DNA of 10,809 nt from JAKLDO01 sp035354435 (GTDB lineage Bacteria > UBP6 > UBA1177), in contig DAOQAY010000101.1 in the NCBI GenBank assembly GCA_035354435.1, forward strand, positions 1 to 10,809, given 5' to 3'. Below are positions 1 through 7,823 of this stretch, one piece after another. Each line of letters begins with the position of its first letter. The first letter of the stretch is position 1. The position numbers and the translations under genes are program-made. The notes below the pieces were generated by a model. It was not told the origin of the DNA. It was given only the letters and a program-made list of their open reading frames with translations, and ran no database searches.

Positions 1-601
1 TATAATTCCATCTGCATGGGTGAGTACATTCTCCGCGGTTTGCCTTTCTTCCGGTCAGCCAGTCGCTTATGGCGCATCTTCCTGAAAAACTGAAGCATAC
101 CGCACCGTGGATGAACACCTCTATTTCAACGCCTTTTTCTCTTTTTTTTGAAATCTCAGATATCTTTTCAAAAGAAAGCTCTCTGGCGAGGTTGACTCTT
201 TTTGCACCAAGGTCGTGATATGCATTAACTGTCTGATAAGAAAGAGTATTTGCCTGAGTTGAAATATGGATAGGGATTCTGATACCAGCTTTCTTAAGTT
301 CGTTGATGACACCGAGATCTGAAACGATCAAAGCATCGGCTTTGCATTCTTCAAGTTCACGGGCGGTGGTGATGAGATCTTTATATTCGCCGGAATAGGG
401 GTAGATATTAAGTGTAACAAATCCTCTTTTTCCTTTTTTGTGAAGATACTCAAGTCCGGCAGATGCCTCGTCAATAGTGAAATTTCCTGCAAATGATCTC
501 AGAGAAAATTTTGTGACACCGAAATATACAGCATCGGCACCGTAAATATCAGCCCAAATAAGTTTTTCAGGATTTCCTGCGGGAGCAAGGAGTTCCGCCA
601 T
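1..601 (-). CDS. Peptidase U32 family protein (RlhA/TrhP/UbiU-type), 3' end cut by window edge
   Basis: The first 200 residues are visible; the C-terminal part lies beyond base 1. The N-terminus MAELLAPAGNPEKL and GADAVYFG (residues 21-28) are the usual opening of U32 proteins. STQANT (114-119) and VNLARELS (136-143) match the conserved core. Residues 161-179 carry the U32 signature (EVFIHGAVC, then SGRCAIS). Cysteines 169, 176, 192 and 196 are candidate iron-sulfur ligands: characterised members (RlhA for 23S rRNA C2501 hydroxylation, TrhP for tRNA U34 hydroxylation, UbiU/UbiV for oxygen-independent ubiquinone synthesis) use a 4Fe-4S cluster, and protease activity is doubtful for most. The ATG at 601 lies 2 nt after the stop of the upstream glycosyltransferase, with only a weak GGA upstream, so translation is probably coupled. 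Which subfamily it belongs to cannot be told without the C-terminus; an RNA-hydroxylase role is an inference. Confidence 0.92.
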   Translation of the reverse strand, partial: MAELLAPAGNPEKLIWADIYGADAVYFGVTKFSLRSFAGNFTIDEASAGLEYLHKKGKRGFVTLNIYPYSGEYKDLITTARELEECKADALIVSDLGVINELKKAGIRIPIHISTQANTLSYQTVNAYHDLGAKRVNLARELSFEKISEISKKREKGVEIEVFIHGAVCFSFSGRCAISDWLTGRKANRGECTHPCRWNY

Positions 602-603
602 TT

Positions 604-2862
604 TTATTTATCCAGATATATTTTTAGCAGTTCAAGTCTGTTGTCACCATCGTTGGGAACATCTTTGCGGTTGGTGATATTTCCGCGGTATTCTTCCTGA
701 TAGATGCCGACATAGGGAATATAATATTCGTTTTTTGAACCTTTGGGAATCTGCACTCTGATAGGATGGCGGATGATATCACCTTTTTTCCAGAATGTTG
801 TAGGATATGTTCCCATTGCCATATTCTCGTCACCTTTGGTACGCATGTCCTTCTTATCCCCTTCGGTGTGAAGGAAGACATCATAATCTTTGCTTATATT
901 GTCTGCAAGGGCTCTGAAATAAAGGTCTATGGTGACAGTGTTATTTTCTTTTGACCACATTTTACCGTCTCTGGAAGTGAGTTCTCCGTTAACGACTTTA
1001 TAACCTTCAAGCATAATGACACTATCAAAAACAGCTCCTGTTTTAATAAGATCGGAAGGCAGTGAATCAACACGGAAAGCCTTTGCTCTGGAAAAATCCC
1101 TTTCTTTTCCGGGACCGGTGACTTTAAGAAGCTGGTTCCTTGAATCTTTGAATATGATGATAGTTTTTTTGTTTATTCTCTTCATCAGCGCTTCGAACCG
1201 TTTTTTATCCTGAGGTCTTAAAATAACATACTGCTCTCCGGGTTTATCAAAGAACCGCAAAACAGAAGTTTCTTTATCAGTCTGAAGGAAAGTGACTTCA
1301 TTTTTTAGCCAGAACCCGACAGATTTTCTGAGCCATTTGTAGTAGTCAGCGATCGGTGCCCGTTCAGGACTGTCAGCAAGATATGCGTCAACATGAGGTT
1401 TAAGTGAATATGCTTCTGAAATTACAGGAAGGCATACAATAAAATAATAAATCATGAATCCGGCAGTCAGAGTAAAAAGCATGTGGAAACCTTTTTTTCG
1501 CATAAAAGAGCTGAATATCATTGAGAAAAGCACAATTGAAAAGATCGTGAAAACCGGAATTATCACCCATGTCCAGCTCGGAATTCTGTCAACAGTTCTT
1601 GTATTAAAGAATGTAACAATATTGAGCCAAGTAACATATTTGTTTCCGATATCTCTTCCGATAGCGGCAACAAGCAGTATCGCAAGGATTGTTTCGAGTT
1701 TTGTTGAAAGTGTCCACCTTTCTTTCCAGATTCTGTCAATATAATAACCGACAAAAATTGCAAGGAACGGAACAACAGGTGCTATGTAGTGATAAAATTT
1801 TGTACCGGAAAAAGAAAGGAAGAAGAAAGGTCCTACAGCAAAACTCATAATGAACAGCTTTTTGTGATTTGAAACAGCTTCCTTTCCTTTGGCAAGATAA
1901 TGGTATATTGCGGCAGGTATGAAAGCGCTCCACGGGAACATCGCATAGCCGAGAATCCTGATATAAAGAGTGTAGAGATCGTTTGGTTTGTGTATTTCCC
2001 CTGCAACTCTCTTGAAATGGTGAAACCATATGAAAATCTTAATGAATTCAAATCCTTCGCTGTACCACATATACCCCATCCACGGGAATATTACAGCAAT
2101 ATATACTCCGAAACCGATCAAGTGTTTTTTTAAATGTTTCCATGCAAAGAAAAATGAAAAATTCCATGTGAAAATCATAAATATAAAAAGCGCTGCGGCA
2201 GGCAGAATAACAGAAAGGAGTCCTTTTGCGAGGAATCCCCATCCTTCAAAGAAATAAAAGAGATATAAATAAAGGTCACGCCTCGGGATTTTCCAGACTT
2301 TTTCATCTTCGGGAATGTCGCCGAAATAGTATATTGCAAGACACAGCAGACCGACCGTGTTAAGCCCGATGAACGGAAGGTCGACCATAATCTGTCTTGA
2401 AAGCATGAAATATTGGGGTGACATCATAAGTACAAAAGTTGAGATAGCCGCAACTCTTCTTGTGAAAAGTCTTGTGAGAAGAATATAGAATCCTGCAAGC
2501 GAACCTATCGAGAAAATTGCTATCGGAAGTCTTCCCATAAATTCAGAGATATGAATTTTGTAAAAAGGCATCAGCATCCAGAAAAGAAGAGGCGGTTTCG
2601 ACCAGAAACGATTGGAATTCTGGTACCACAGTTTGGCAAAGGAACCGTTTTTGAGAGTCTCCCATGCGACATGAGAATAGTGATTCTCCCAAGGGTCTAT
2701 CATAAAGAAATTTCCAATGAACGGGATATACAGAACTGCGCTGATAACAGTGATGGCAATAAGCATGAATTTATCGAGATTATTGAGCTTTCCGGTTCTT
2801 AACTCATTTAATGTGCTGATATCACTGCCTATTTTCTTCTTTATGAAACTTATCAAGTCCAT
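604..2862 (-). CDS. GT39-family (PMT/ArnT-like) integral membrane glycosyltransferase
   Basis: This 752-residue polytopic membrane protein has many hydrophobic segments between about residues 33 and 482 and a soluble C-terminal part. GT39/ArnT enzymes transfer a sugar from a polyprenyl-phosphate donor onto protein, lipid A or another acceptor outside the inner membrane. The family's acidic motif in the first periplasmic loop appears as IDPWENHY (D56, E59), followed by FWSKPPLLFW (87-96), and GTKFYHYIAP (353-362) resembles the conserved late motif with a lysine and aromatic residues. Residues from about 595 form a beta-rich domain (LEGYKV, DLYFRAL, DYDVFLH, GTYPTTFW) like the accessory domain on many bacterial PMT-type enzymes. 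The acceptor and sugar are unknown. The start is uncertain: GGAG at 2864-2867 is only 1 nt from this ATG but 7 nt from a TTG at codon 3 (2856), which may be the true start. It leads the transcript that continues into the U32 gene. Confidence 0.9.
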   Translation of the reverse strand: MDLISFIKKKIGSDISTLNELRTGKLNNLDKFMLIAITVISAVLYIPFIGNFFMIDPWENHYSHVAWETLKNGSFAKLWYQNSNRFWSKPPLLFWMLMPFYKIHISEFMGRLPIAIFSIGSLAGFYILLTRLFTRRVAAISTFVLMMSPQYFMLSRQIMVDLPFIGLNTVGLLCLAIYYFGDIPEDEKVWKIPRRDLYLYLFYFFEGWGFLAKGLLSVILPAAALFIFMIFTWNFSFFFAWKHLKKHLIGFGVYIAVIFPWMGYMWYSEGFEFIKIFIWFHHFKRVAGEIHKPNDLYTLYIRILGYAMFPWSAFIPAAIYHYLAKGKEAVSNHKKLFIMSFAVGPFFFLSFSGTKFYHYIAPVVPFLAIFVGYYIDRIWKERWTLSTKLETILAILLVAAIGRDIGNKYVTWLNIVTFFNTRTVDRIPSWTWVIIPVFTIFSIVLFSMIFSSFMRKKGFHMLFTLTAGFMIYYFIVCLPVISEAYSLKPHVDAYLADSPERAPIADYYKWLRKSVGFWLKNEVTFLQTDKETSVLRFFDKPGEQYVILRPQDKKRFEALMKRINKKTIIIFKDSRNQLLKVTGPGKERDFSRAKAFRVDSLPSDLIKTGAVFDSVIMLEGYKVVNGELTSRDGKMWSKENNTVTIDLYFRALADNISKDYDVFLHTEGDKKDMRTKGDENMAMGTYPTTFWKKGDIIRHPIRVQIPKGSKNEYYIPYVGIYQEEYRGNITNRKDVPNDGDNRLELLKIYLDK

Positions 2863-2863
2863 T

Positions 2864-2867
2864 CTCC
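2864..2867 (-). promoter_or_regulatory. Shine-Dalgarno (GGAG) deciding the GT39 gene start
   Basis: GGAG on the minus strand sits 1 nt from the ATG at 2862 and 7 nt from the in-frame TTG at 2856. Normal spacing is 5-9 nt, so the TTG is the better-placed initiator. The change costs only two residues and does not affect function. Confidence 0.5.
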
Positions 2868-2901
2868 ACGCAAATTTATTCTAATAAACCAAATCTATGA
2901 G

Positions 2902-2929
2902 AAGTTAATGTCAGGCATGAAAAAGTCAA
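2902..2929 (-). promoter_or_regulatory. Weak promoter candidate for the GT39-U32 transcript
   Basis: On the minus strand TTGACT (2929-2924) is followed after 16 nt by TAACTT (2907-2902). The -35 box is 5/6 to consensus but the -10 box only 3/6. The predicted start near 2895 would give a leader of about 30 nt, which fits. A better -10 alone (TAGAAT, 2883-2878) has no -35 and would leave almost no leader. Confidence 0.3.
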
Positions 2930-2952
2930 GAAAATATGTGGCATTACGGGAC

Positions 2953-3004
2953 ACAATTGTATTGACTTTTTATTTTTTTGCAGAGACAATCGTACAATTG
3001 AATT
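2953..3004. repeat. Pair of ACAATTG(T/A)ATT direct repeats framing the malQ promoter (possible operator)
   Basis: ACAATTGTATT at 2953-2963 and ACAATTGAATT at 2994-3004 match at 10 of 11 positions and start 41 bp apart, close to four helical turns. The core ACAATTGT of the first copy is a perfect palindrome. One copy overlaps the upstream edge of the -35 box and the other covers the predicted transcription start, the arrangement expected of a repressor pair. No regulator gene is visible in the window, so binding is inference. Confidence 0.4.
2962..2990 (+). promoter_or_regulatory. Sigma70-type promoter for malQ and the CrtI-type gene
   Basis: TTGACT (2962-2967, 5/6) and GACAAT (2985-2990, 4/6) are separated by an optimal 17 nt, the spacer being T-rich. 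Transcription would begin near 2997, leaving about 25 nt before the GTG start and including the GAGGT ribosome binding site. It is the best promoter-like match in the divergent intergenic region. Confidence 0.6.
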
Positions 3005-3011
3005 TCTTATT

Positions 3012-3016
3012 GAGGT
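3012..3016 (+). promoter_or_regulatory. Shine-Dalgarno (GAGGT) supporting the GTG start of malQ
   Basis: GAGG followed by T lies 6 nt before GTG at 3022. No ATG is available between this site and the conserved AGIILHPTSL segment, so the GTG start is well supported. Confidence 0.7.
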
Positions 3017-3021
3017 AGATC

Positions 3022-4515
3022 GTGGAACTGCAAAAGAGACATAACAGAAAAGCGGGGATAATCCTCCACCCGACATCACTTCCGGGCAAAATGGGAATAG
3101 GGGATTTCGGGAAAAATGCGTTTAATTTTATAGATTCCATCGCCAATGCAGGAATCAGGATATGGCAGATACTGCCGCTCACTCCGACTGGATTTGACGG
3201 TTGTCCATATAATTCTTTCAGTGCTTTTGCAGGTAATGAACTTCTTATCGACATTACTGCAATTCAGAAAAAAGGATTACTGCCGGAGAACATAAAAATC
3301 CCTAATTTCAATGAAAAAGCTGTCGATTATCAGGCTGTTATCCCTTTCAAACTGGATCTTATAAAAAGTGCTTCTGAAAATTTTCTTCATAATGAGCACA
3401 ATAAAAGTGAATTCGAGAAGTTCAGGGTAGCAAATAAGTGGTGGCTGGAGGATTATGCAATTTATAAAGCAATTTCAGACAGTTATGAAAATAAATCATG
3501 GAAGTTCTGGCCTGATGAATTGAAAAAAAGAGATAAAAAGGCAATTAACAGATTTGTCAAGGAGCATGGTGCTCAAATTTTCAGATATCAGTTCGGGCAG
3601 TGGATTTTCTTTTCACAGTGGAAAGAATTGAAAGCTTATGCAAATGCAAAAAATATTGAGATATTAGGCGATATTCCGATATTTCTTTCCTATGACAGTG
3701 CTGATGTGTGGGCAAATCAGGAAATATTCAAGATGGTTGACGGTGAGATGTCTGAAGTGTCAGGTGTTCCGCCAGATTACTTCAGTGAAAACGGGCAGTT
3801 GTGGGGCAATCCGCTTTATGACTGGGATGTGTTGAGACAGAATGGTTTTAAGTGGTGGATCGATAGGTTCAGGCACAATATTTTGATGTATGATGCTATA
3901 AGGCTTGATCATTTCAGGGCTTTCAGCGAATACTGGGCTGTTCCTGCATCTGAAAATACAGCAAAGAACGGGGTTTGGAGAAAAACTCCGGGCAGTGAAT
4001 TTTTCAGGACTCTTTTTGACAGACTCGGCAGTTTTCCTGTAATTGCGGAAGATCTCGGAAATATTGATGAAAAAGTAAAAGATCTTAAAAAAGAATTCAA
4101 TTTTGCCGGAATGAAAGTACTTCATTTTGCATTTTACGACGGCACAGATCATGAATTTCTTCCACATAATTTCACCGATACAAATTGTGCTATTTACACA
4201 GGAACCCATGATAATGACACAACTGTCGGCTGGTACTGGAATGCAAGCAATGACACGAGAAATTTTGTCAATCACTACCTTGATACTGACGGTCACGAGA
4301 TCAATTGGAAAATGATAAGACTGGCACTTTCATCTATTGCTGAAACCGCATTTTTTCCAGTTCAGGATGTGCTGGGATGGGGAAGTGACTGCCGCTTCAA
4401 CATTCCGGGAACTACCGGTCCTCAGAACTGGACATGGCGTTTCAGGGAAGGTGATCTGACTCAGCATCACATCGACAAACTCAGAGGAATTCTAGTCGCA
4501 TACAACAGAGTTTAA
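3022..4515 (+). CDS. malQ: 4-alpha-glucanotransferase (amylomaltase, GH77)
   Basis: At 497 residues this is the usual length of compact bacterial amylomaltases (about 500). The enzyme moves alpha-1,4-glucan segments between acceptors in the cytoplasm, used in maltodextrin and glycogen metabolism. The N-terminal RKAGIILHPTSLPG and GIGDFG, then WQILPLTPTG and CPYNSFSAFAGN, are GH77 hallmarks. The three catalytic acids are all present: nucleophile D296 in IRLDHFRAF, acid/base E343 in VIAEDLG, and transition-state stabiliser D397 in GTHDNDTT. GWGSDCRFNIPGT (452-464) and NWTWRF (469-474) close the domain. There is no N-terminal extension of the E. coli MalQ type. It is the first gene of the plus-strand pair, behind a good promoter. 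No other maltose or glycogen gene is in the window, so the pathway context is not shown. Confidence 0.97.
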   Translation: MELQKRHNRKAGIILHPTSLPGKMGIGDFGKNAFNFIDSIANAGIRIWQILPLTPTGFDGCPYNSFSAFAGNELLIDITAIQKKGLLPENIKIPNFNEKAVDYQAVIPFKLDLIKSASENFLHNEHNKSEFEKFRVANKWWLEDYAIYKAISDSYENKSWKFWPDELKKRDKKAINRFVKEHGAQIFRYQFGQWIFFSQWKELKAYANAKNIEILGDIPIFLSYDSADVWANQEIFKMVDGEMSEVSGVPPDYFSENGQLWGNPLYDWDVLRQNGFKWWIDRFRHNILMYDAIRLDHFRAFSEYWAVPASENTAKNGVWRKTPGSEFFRTLFDRLGSFPVIAEDLGNIDEKVKDLKKEFNFAGMKVLHFAFYDGTDHEFLPHNFTDTNCAIYTGTHDNDTTVGWYWNASNDTRNFVNHYLDTDGHEINWKMIRLALSSIAETAFFPVQDVLGWGSDCRFNIPGTTGPQNWTWRFREGDLTQHHIDKLRGILVAYNRV

Positions 4516-4538
4516 TAATAAAAACACTGAGGTTCACA

Positions 4539-6050
4539 ATGAAAAAACGGGTTTCAATTATCGGTGCAGGTCCCGGCGGTTTGACCACGGCGATGCTTCT
4601 TTCAAATCGCGGTTTTGCCGTAACTGTTTTTGAGAAAGATGACGCTGTAGGCGGAAGAAACAAGGAAATCCGTCTTGGTGAATACTCGTTCGATACCGGT
4701 CCGACTTTTCTTATGTTGAAAAATGTTCTGGATGAAGTGTTTTATGAAGGCGGTGCAGATGGCGAAAAACTGCTGAATTTTCAAAAGATAGAGCCGATGT
4801 ACAGGCTTGTATACGACTGCAAAGATTCAATAAATCCGTCAAGTGACCATGAATTTATGAAAAAAGAAATAGCAAGGCTTTTCCCGGGAAAGGAAATGGC
4901 TGTTGACGATTATCTCGAATATGAAAAAGTAAGATTTGACAAGATGTTCAAATGTCTCCAGAAGCCTTACGGTTCAGTGGCAGATTTCTTTTCCAGGCAG
5001 TTTATCAATGCAATTCCCCATTTTTCGCTTGGAAAATCGCTGATGGATGTTCTGACAAAATATTTCGGTGATGAAAAGCTTGCTCTGGCATTCACTTTTC
5101 AGGCTAAATACCTTGGAATGTCACCTTGGGAGTGTCCCGGAGCATTTGCTCTGATCTCGTATATTGAACATGCTTACGGAATTTATCATGTAGAAGGTGG
5201 ACTTTGCAAAATTTCCCATGCGATGGCTGATGTCGCGGTCAAGAATGGTGCAGAACTCCGTTTATCGACTCCTGTTAAAAAAGTAATTGTCGAAAATGGC
5301 AAAGCAACAGGGATCGAGCTTGAAAACGGCGAAAAGGTAATGAGCGATGAAGTTGTGATAAATGCTGATTTCGGTTATGCCATGACACATCTTTTTGATG
5401 ACGGCTTTTTGAAGAAATATACTCCTGAAAAAGTTGAATCAATGAAGTATTCCTGTTCGATATTCATGCTTTATCTCGGGATTGATAAAGTCTATGAGAT
5501 GCCTCACCACGCAATTTATTTTGCAGATGACTATAAAAAGAATGTTGCCGATATTTTCGGCGGGAAGAAGCTGAGCGATGACATGTCTTTTTATGTGAGG
5601 AATACTGCCGTAACAGACAGAACGAATGCGCCTGCCGGTCACAGCGCCCTTTACATCCTTGTTCCTGTGGCAAATCTTGAAGCTGATGTTGACTGGGAAA
5701 AAGAGAAAGATCGGTATAAAAATCTTGTGATCGACACAGTTATCAGAAAGACAGTTATGAAAGATCTTAAAGAGCATATAAAAGTTGAGAAGGTTATCAC
5801 ACCTGCTGACTGGCGTGATGAGTATAATGTCTATAACGGTGCGACATTCAATCTTGCACACAATTATGGACAGATGCTCTATTTCAGACCGCATAATGAA
5901 TTTGAGGAAGTTAAAAATGTCTATCTGACAGGCGGCGGAACACATCCCGGAAGCGGACTTCCCACTATCTATGAATCAGGCAGAATAAGCGCCAACCTCA
6001 TCTGCAAAAAATATGGCGTGAAATTCGAATCGAAGAATACTCTGGTTTAG
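4539..6050 (+). CDS. CrtI-type FAD-dependent desaturase/oxidoreductase (phytoene desaturase family)
   Basis: This 503-residue protein begins with the FAD-binding Rossmann motif IIGAGPGGLTTAMLL (G9, G11, G14) ending in acidic E32, then GGR (38-40) and FDTGPTFLM, typical of carotenoid desaturases and isomerases. Mid-protein YHVEGGLCKIS and VIVENGKATGIELENGE are the usual substrate/FAD strands. The C-terminus has GGGTHPGSGLP (465-475), the CrtI-family FAD-closing motif. Length fits CrtI/CrtN/CrtP (490-510). Known members desaturate or oxidise phytoene, diapophytoene or other long isoprenoids at the membrane. No phytoene synthase, cyclase or prenyl synthase is adjacent, so the substrate is unknown and squalene- or quinone-related roles remain possible. 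ATG at 4539 has GAGG at 4529-4532 with 6 nt spacing. It follows malQ by 23 nt, probably as one operon. The stop is 12 nt from the convergent lipoprotein gene's stop. Confidence 0.88.
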   Translation: MKKRVSIIGAGPGGLTTAMLLSNRGFAVTVFEKDDAVGGRNKEIRLGEYSFDTGPTFLMLKNVLDEVFYEGGADGEKLLNFQKIEPMYRLVYDCKDSINPSSDHEFMKKEIARLFPGKEMAVDDYLEYEKVRFDKMFKCLQKPYGSVADFFSRQFINAIPHFSLGKSLMDVLTKYFGDEKLALAFTFQAKYLGMSPWECPGAFALISYIEHAYGIYHVEGGLCKISHAMADVAVKNGAELRLSTPVKKVIVENGKATGIELENGEKVMSDEVVINADFGYAMTHLFDDGFLKKYTPEKVESMKYSCSIFMLYLGIDKVYEMPHHAIYFADDYKKNVADIFGGKKLSDDMSFYVRNTAVTDRTNAPAGHSALYILVPVANLEADVDWEKEKDRYKNLVIDTVIRKTVMKDLKEHIKVEKVITPADWRDEYNVYNGATFNLAHNYGQMLYFRPHNEFEEVKNVYLTGGGTHPGSGLPTIYESGRISANLICKKYGVKFESKNTLV

Positions 6051-6062
6051 ATCAACTCTCTT

Positions 6063-7805
6063 TTATTTGTTTCCATCCGGTGGAACGATCACGGTGACAA
6101 GTCTGCTTGAGAGGTAACTTCCGTTTCCAAGAACTGTGACCTGAGCTTTAAATACAAGCGGTTCTTCTGTATTGTTTTCGCAAAAATCATTGCCGAATTT
6201 AACATTGAAAAATACTTCGGTCCCTTGTTTTACAGATTTGAATGTTGTTTCTGTTTTGTCTGCTACACCATCAGCAGGAACTGCCTTAACGGTTTTTGAT
6301 GATTTGATAAAATCTGCTGCAGTTTGACCATTGCAATTTTCGTCACTCATCTTGCCGGTCGTGACATCCATATCAATGAAAGTTGTAAGATCGACTATCG
6401 CTTCTCCGATCTGAGTCGGCATGCCGTTTCCTTCATTATCAACAGTTCTGTAAATGAAAGGCTCGCCATTCTTATTAAGCGAACCAGTCCTTTCCGCCAT
6501 AATAGTCATATCTTTAATTGGATCAGGATGATCAGCCGGTTTAGTTTGCGCTTCATCCTGGAACTCGTGCCATGTGTCGATACCTATCACTTTAACACCG
6601 ATAGCACCCATCATTTGAAGAGCGTCTTCAAAAACCGGGCCTGTCCCGAATCCGGGGTCTGTCAGCCATGAACAGTTCGGAGCTACTCCGCAATCGGCAT
6701 GTTCACCGTCTGTGATATAAATATAAATAGGCATCGATTTTTTTCTGAAGCAGGCGTGTCCGATAGAGCCAAGCTGTCCTGTGCAGTCAGCCGGCGGAAG
6801 ATTGATTGGGGCGCTTATAGAGACTCCGGCAAGCTTTGCCGTTCCAAGGAAGCCTTCAGGATTGGCATTCCAGTAAAGAACAGGACTGTGAAGTTCAGAA
6901 ATACCCTGAGCAATTCCTCCGTTTTCACCGAAATTATCCAGAGAAGTTTTAAGCTCTTCGGCATTAAGCGTCATTTTTTGACGCATAAAATCACCAGTGT
7001 TTGCAAAAGTTATCCTTGAAAGACCGAAAGCTGCAAATTCATCACCGGGGAATTCAGCTTTTATCGTGTCGATGATCTGGGTCTTGATGTTATCTCTAAC
7101 CTGATCTATTTCTGCGAACATACTTCCAGAAGCATCAATTACAAACATTACATCAATGGCTTCGATCTTTGTTGAAAAAGAAAGTTCTCTTTCAACATCG
7201 GTTGTTCCCTGAAATGGAAGAACGACATAAAAAATACCTGCCGGAATAGTATCTTCAGGATCTTTAGGGTCAGATCCGTAAACAGATTCAGCAAGATCGT
7301 CACTTCCGTCACCGTCAGTATCTTTATTATATGGGTCTGTTCCGATTTCGTGCTCTTTTTTATCTTTCAATCCGTCATTGTCGCTGTCTCTGTCAAGATA
7401 ATCAGGAATTCCGTCACCGTCGGTATCTTTGCAGGTTGTTCCTCCGCATTCTTCGTTGTCAAGGATTCCGTCACCGTCGCTGTCTTCATCTATACAATTT
7501 ACAAGAGTATCTCCATCGGCATCCTCACAACCTTCAATACCATTTAATATTCCGTCACCATCATCATCAGCACTATCGGCTCCGCATGGACAAACCGGTT
7601 CTGTATTGCCTGTATCGTCATCATTAGCTGTATTTCCAGTGTTGCCGCTGTCACCTGTGTTTCCAGTGTTTCCGGTGTTTCCAGTGTCACCTGTGTCTCC
7701 TGTATTTCCAGTATCGCCACTATTTCCAGTGTCATCGTTGACACCGCATGAAACAATAAAAAGCATTAAACCAGCGAATAGCGCAAAAAAAGAAAGTTTG
7801 TTCAT
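6063..7805 (-). CDS. VWA-domain lipoprotein with TSP3 repeats, paralog A
   Basis: Start ATG 7805 (580 residues) is chosen because GGAG at 7812-7815 lies 6 nt upstream; an in-frame TTG at 7817 would place this site inside the gene. Residues 1-20 are a lipoprotein signal ending IVSC (lipidated Cys20). Next come 11 [T/S]G[N/D] tripeptides (26-58), VCPCG (71-75), acidic TSP3 repeats with DxDxDG-type calcium loops (about 78-182), a beta segment (GIFYVVLPF), and a VWA domain with DASGS (224-228) and ITDG (364-367). A C-terminal beta-rich domain (about 475-575) shares DMDVTTGKMSDENCNG with both neighbours. There are 12 cysteines after Cys20, an even number consistent with disulfides. It is likely anchored in the outer membrane and binds calcium and a ligand or partner; the function is unknown. 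It is last in the array and the most divergent of the three. Confidence 0.9.
   Translation of the reverse strand: MNKLSFFALFAGLMLFIVSCGVNDDTGNSGDTGNTGDTGDTGNTGNTGNTGDSGNTGNTANDDDTGNTEPVCPCGADSADDDGDGILNGIEGCEDADGDTLVNCIDEDSDGDGILDNEECGGTTCKDTDGDGIPDYLDRDSDNDGLKDKKEHEIGTDPYNKDTDGDGSDDLAESVYGSDPKDPEDTIPAGIFYVVLPFQGTTDVERELSFSTKIEAIDVMFVIDASGSMFAEIDQVRDNIKTQIIDTIKAEFPGDEFAAFGLSRITFANTGDFMRQKMTLNAEELKTSLDNFGENGGIAQGISELHSPVLYWNANPEGFLGTAKLAGVSISAPINLPPADCTGQLGSIGHACFRKKSMPIYIYITDGEHADCGVAPNCSWLTDPGFGTGPVFEDALQMMGAIGVKVIGIDTWHEFQDEAQTKPADHPDPIKDMTIMAERTGSLNKNGEPFIYRTVDNEGNGMPTQIGEAIVDLTTFIDMDVTTGKMSDENCNGQTAADFIKSSKTVKAVPADGVADKTETTFKSVKQGTEVFFNVKFGNDFCENNTEEPLVFKAQVTVLGNGSYLSSRLVTVIVPPDGNK
7632..7730 (-). 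repeat. In-frame 9-nt repeat tract coding the [T/S]G[N/D] stalk of paralog A
   Basis: Eleven 9-nt units code for tripeptides Thr/Ser-Gly-Asn/Asp directly after the lipidated cysteine region. The low-complexity polar sequence should form an extended flexible linker holding the folded domains off the membrane. Gain or loss of units keeps the frame. Confidence 0.85.
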
Positions 7806-7811
7806 CTTATT

Positions 7812-7815
7812 CTCC
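7812..7815 (-). promoter_or_regulatory. Shine-Dalgarno (GGAG) fixing the start of paralog A
   Basis: GGAG on the minus strand is 6 nt upstream of ATG 7805. It lies within the 18-nt spacer after paralog B's stop and argues against a start at TTG 7817. Confidence 0.75.
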
Positions 7816-7823
7816 AAAAACGA

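Noticed and set aside
2878..2883. TAGAAT as -10 box for the GT39 gene
   Set aside because: No -35 box at suitable distance, and the predicted transcript would start only a few bases before the ribosome binding site.
3760..4296. 178-residue minus-strand open frame inside malQ
   Set aside because: It is antisense to the catalytic core of malQ, has no start context, and its composition is that of a shadow frame.
5439..5945. 168-residue minus-strand open frame inside the CrtI-type gene
   Set aside because: It is antisense to conserved CrtI motifs, with no ribosome binding site or recognisable domain.
6071..6085. TTCCA-TCCGG-TGGAA hairpin near the convergent stops as a terminator
   Set aside because: The stem is 5 bp, lies inside the coding end of paralog A, and is not followed by a T-run on either strand.
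7806..7817. Upstream TTG start for paralog A (four extra residues)
   Set aside because: The ribosome binding site lies inside this extension and is correctly spaced for ATG 7805, which also gives a signal peptide matching paralog B.
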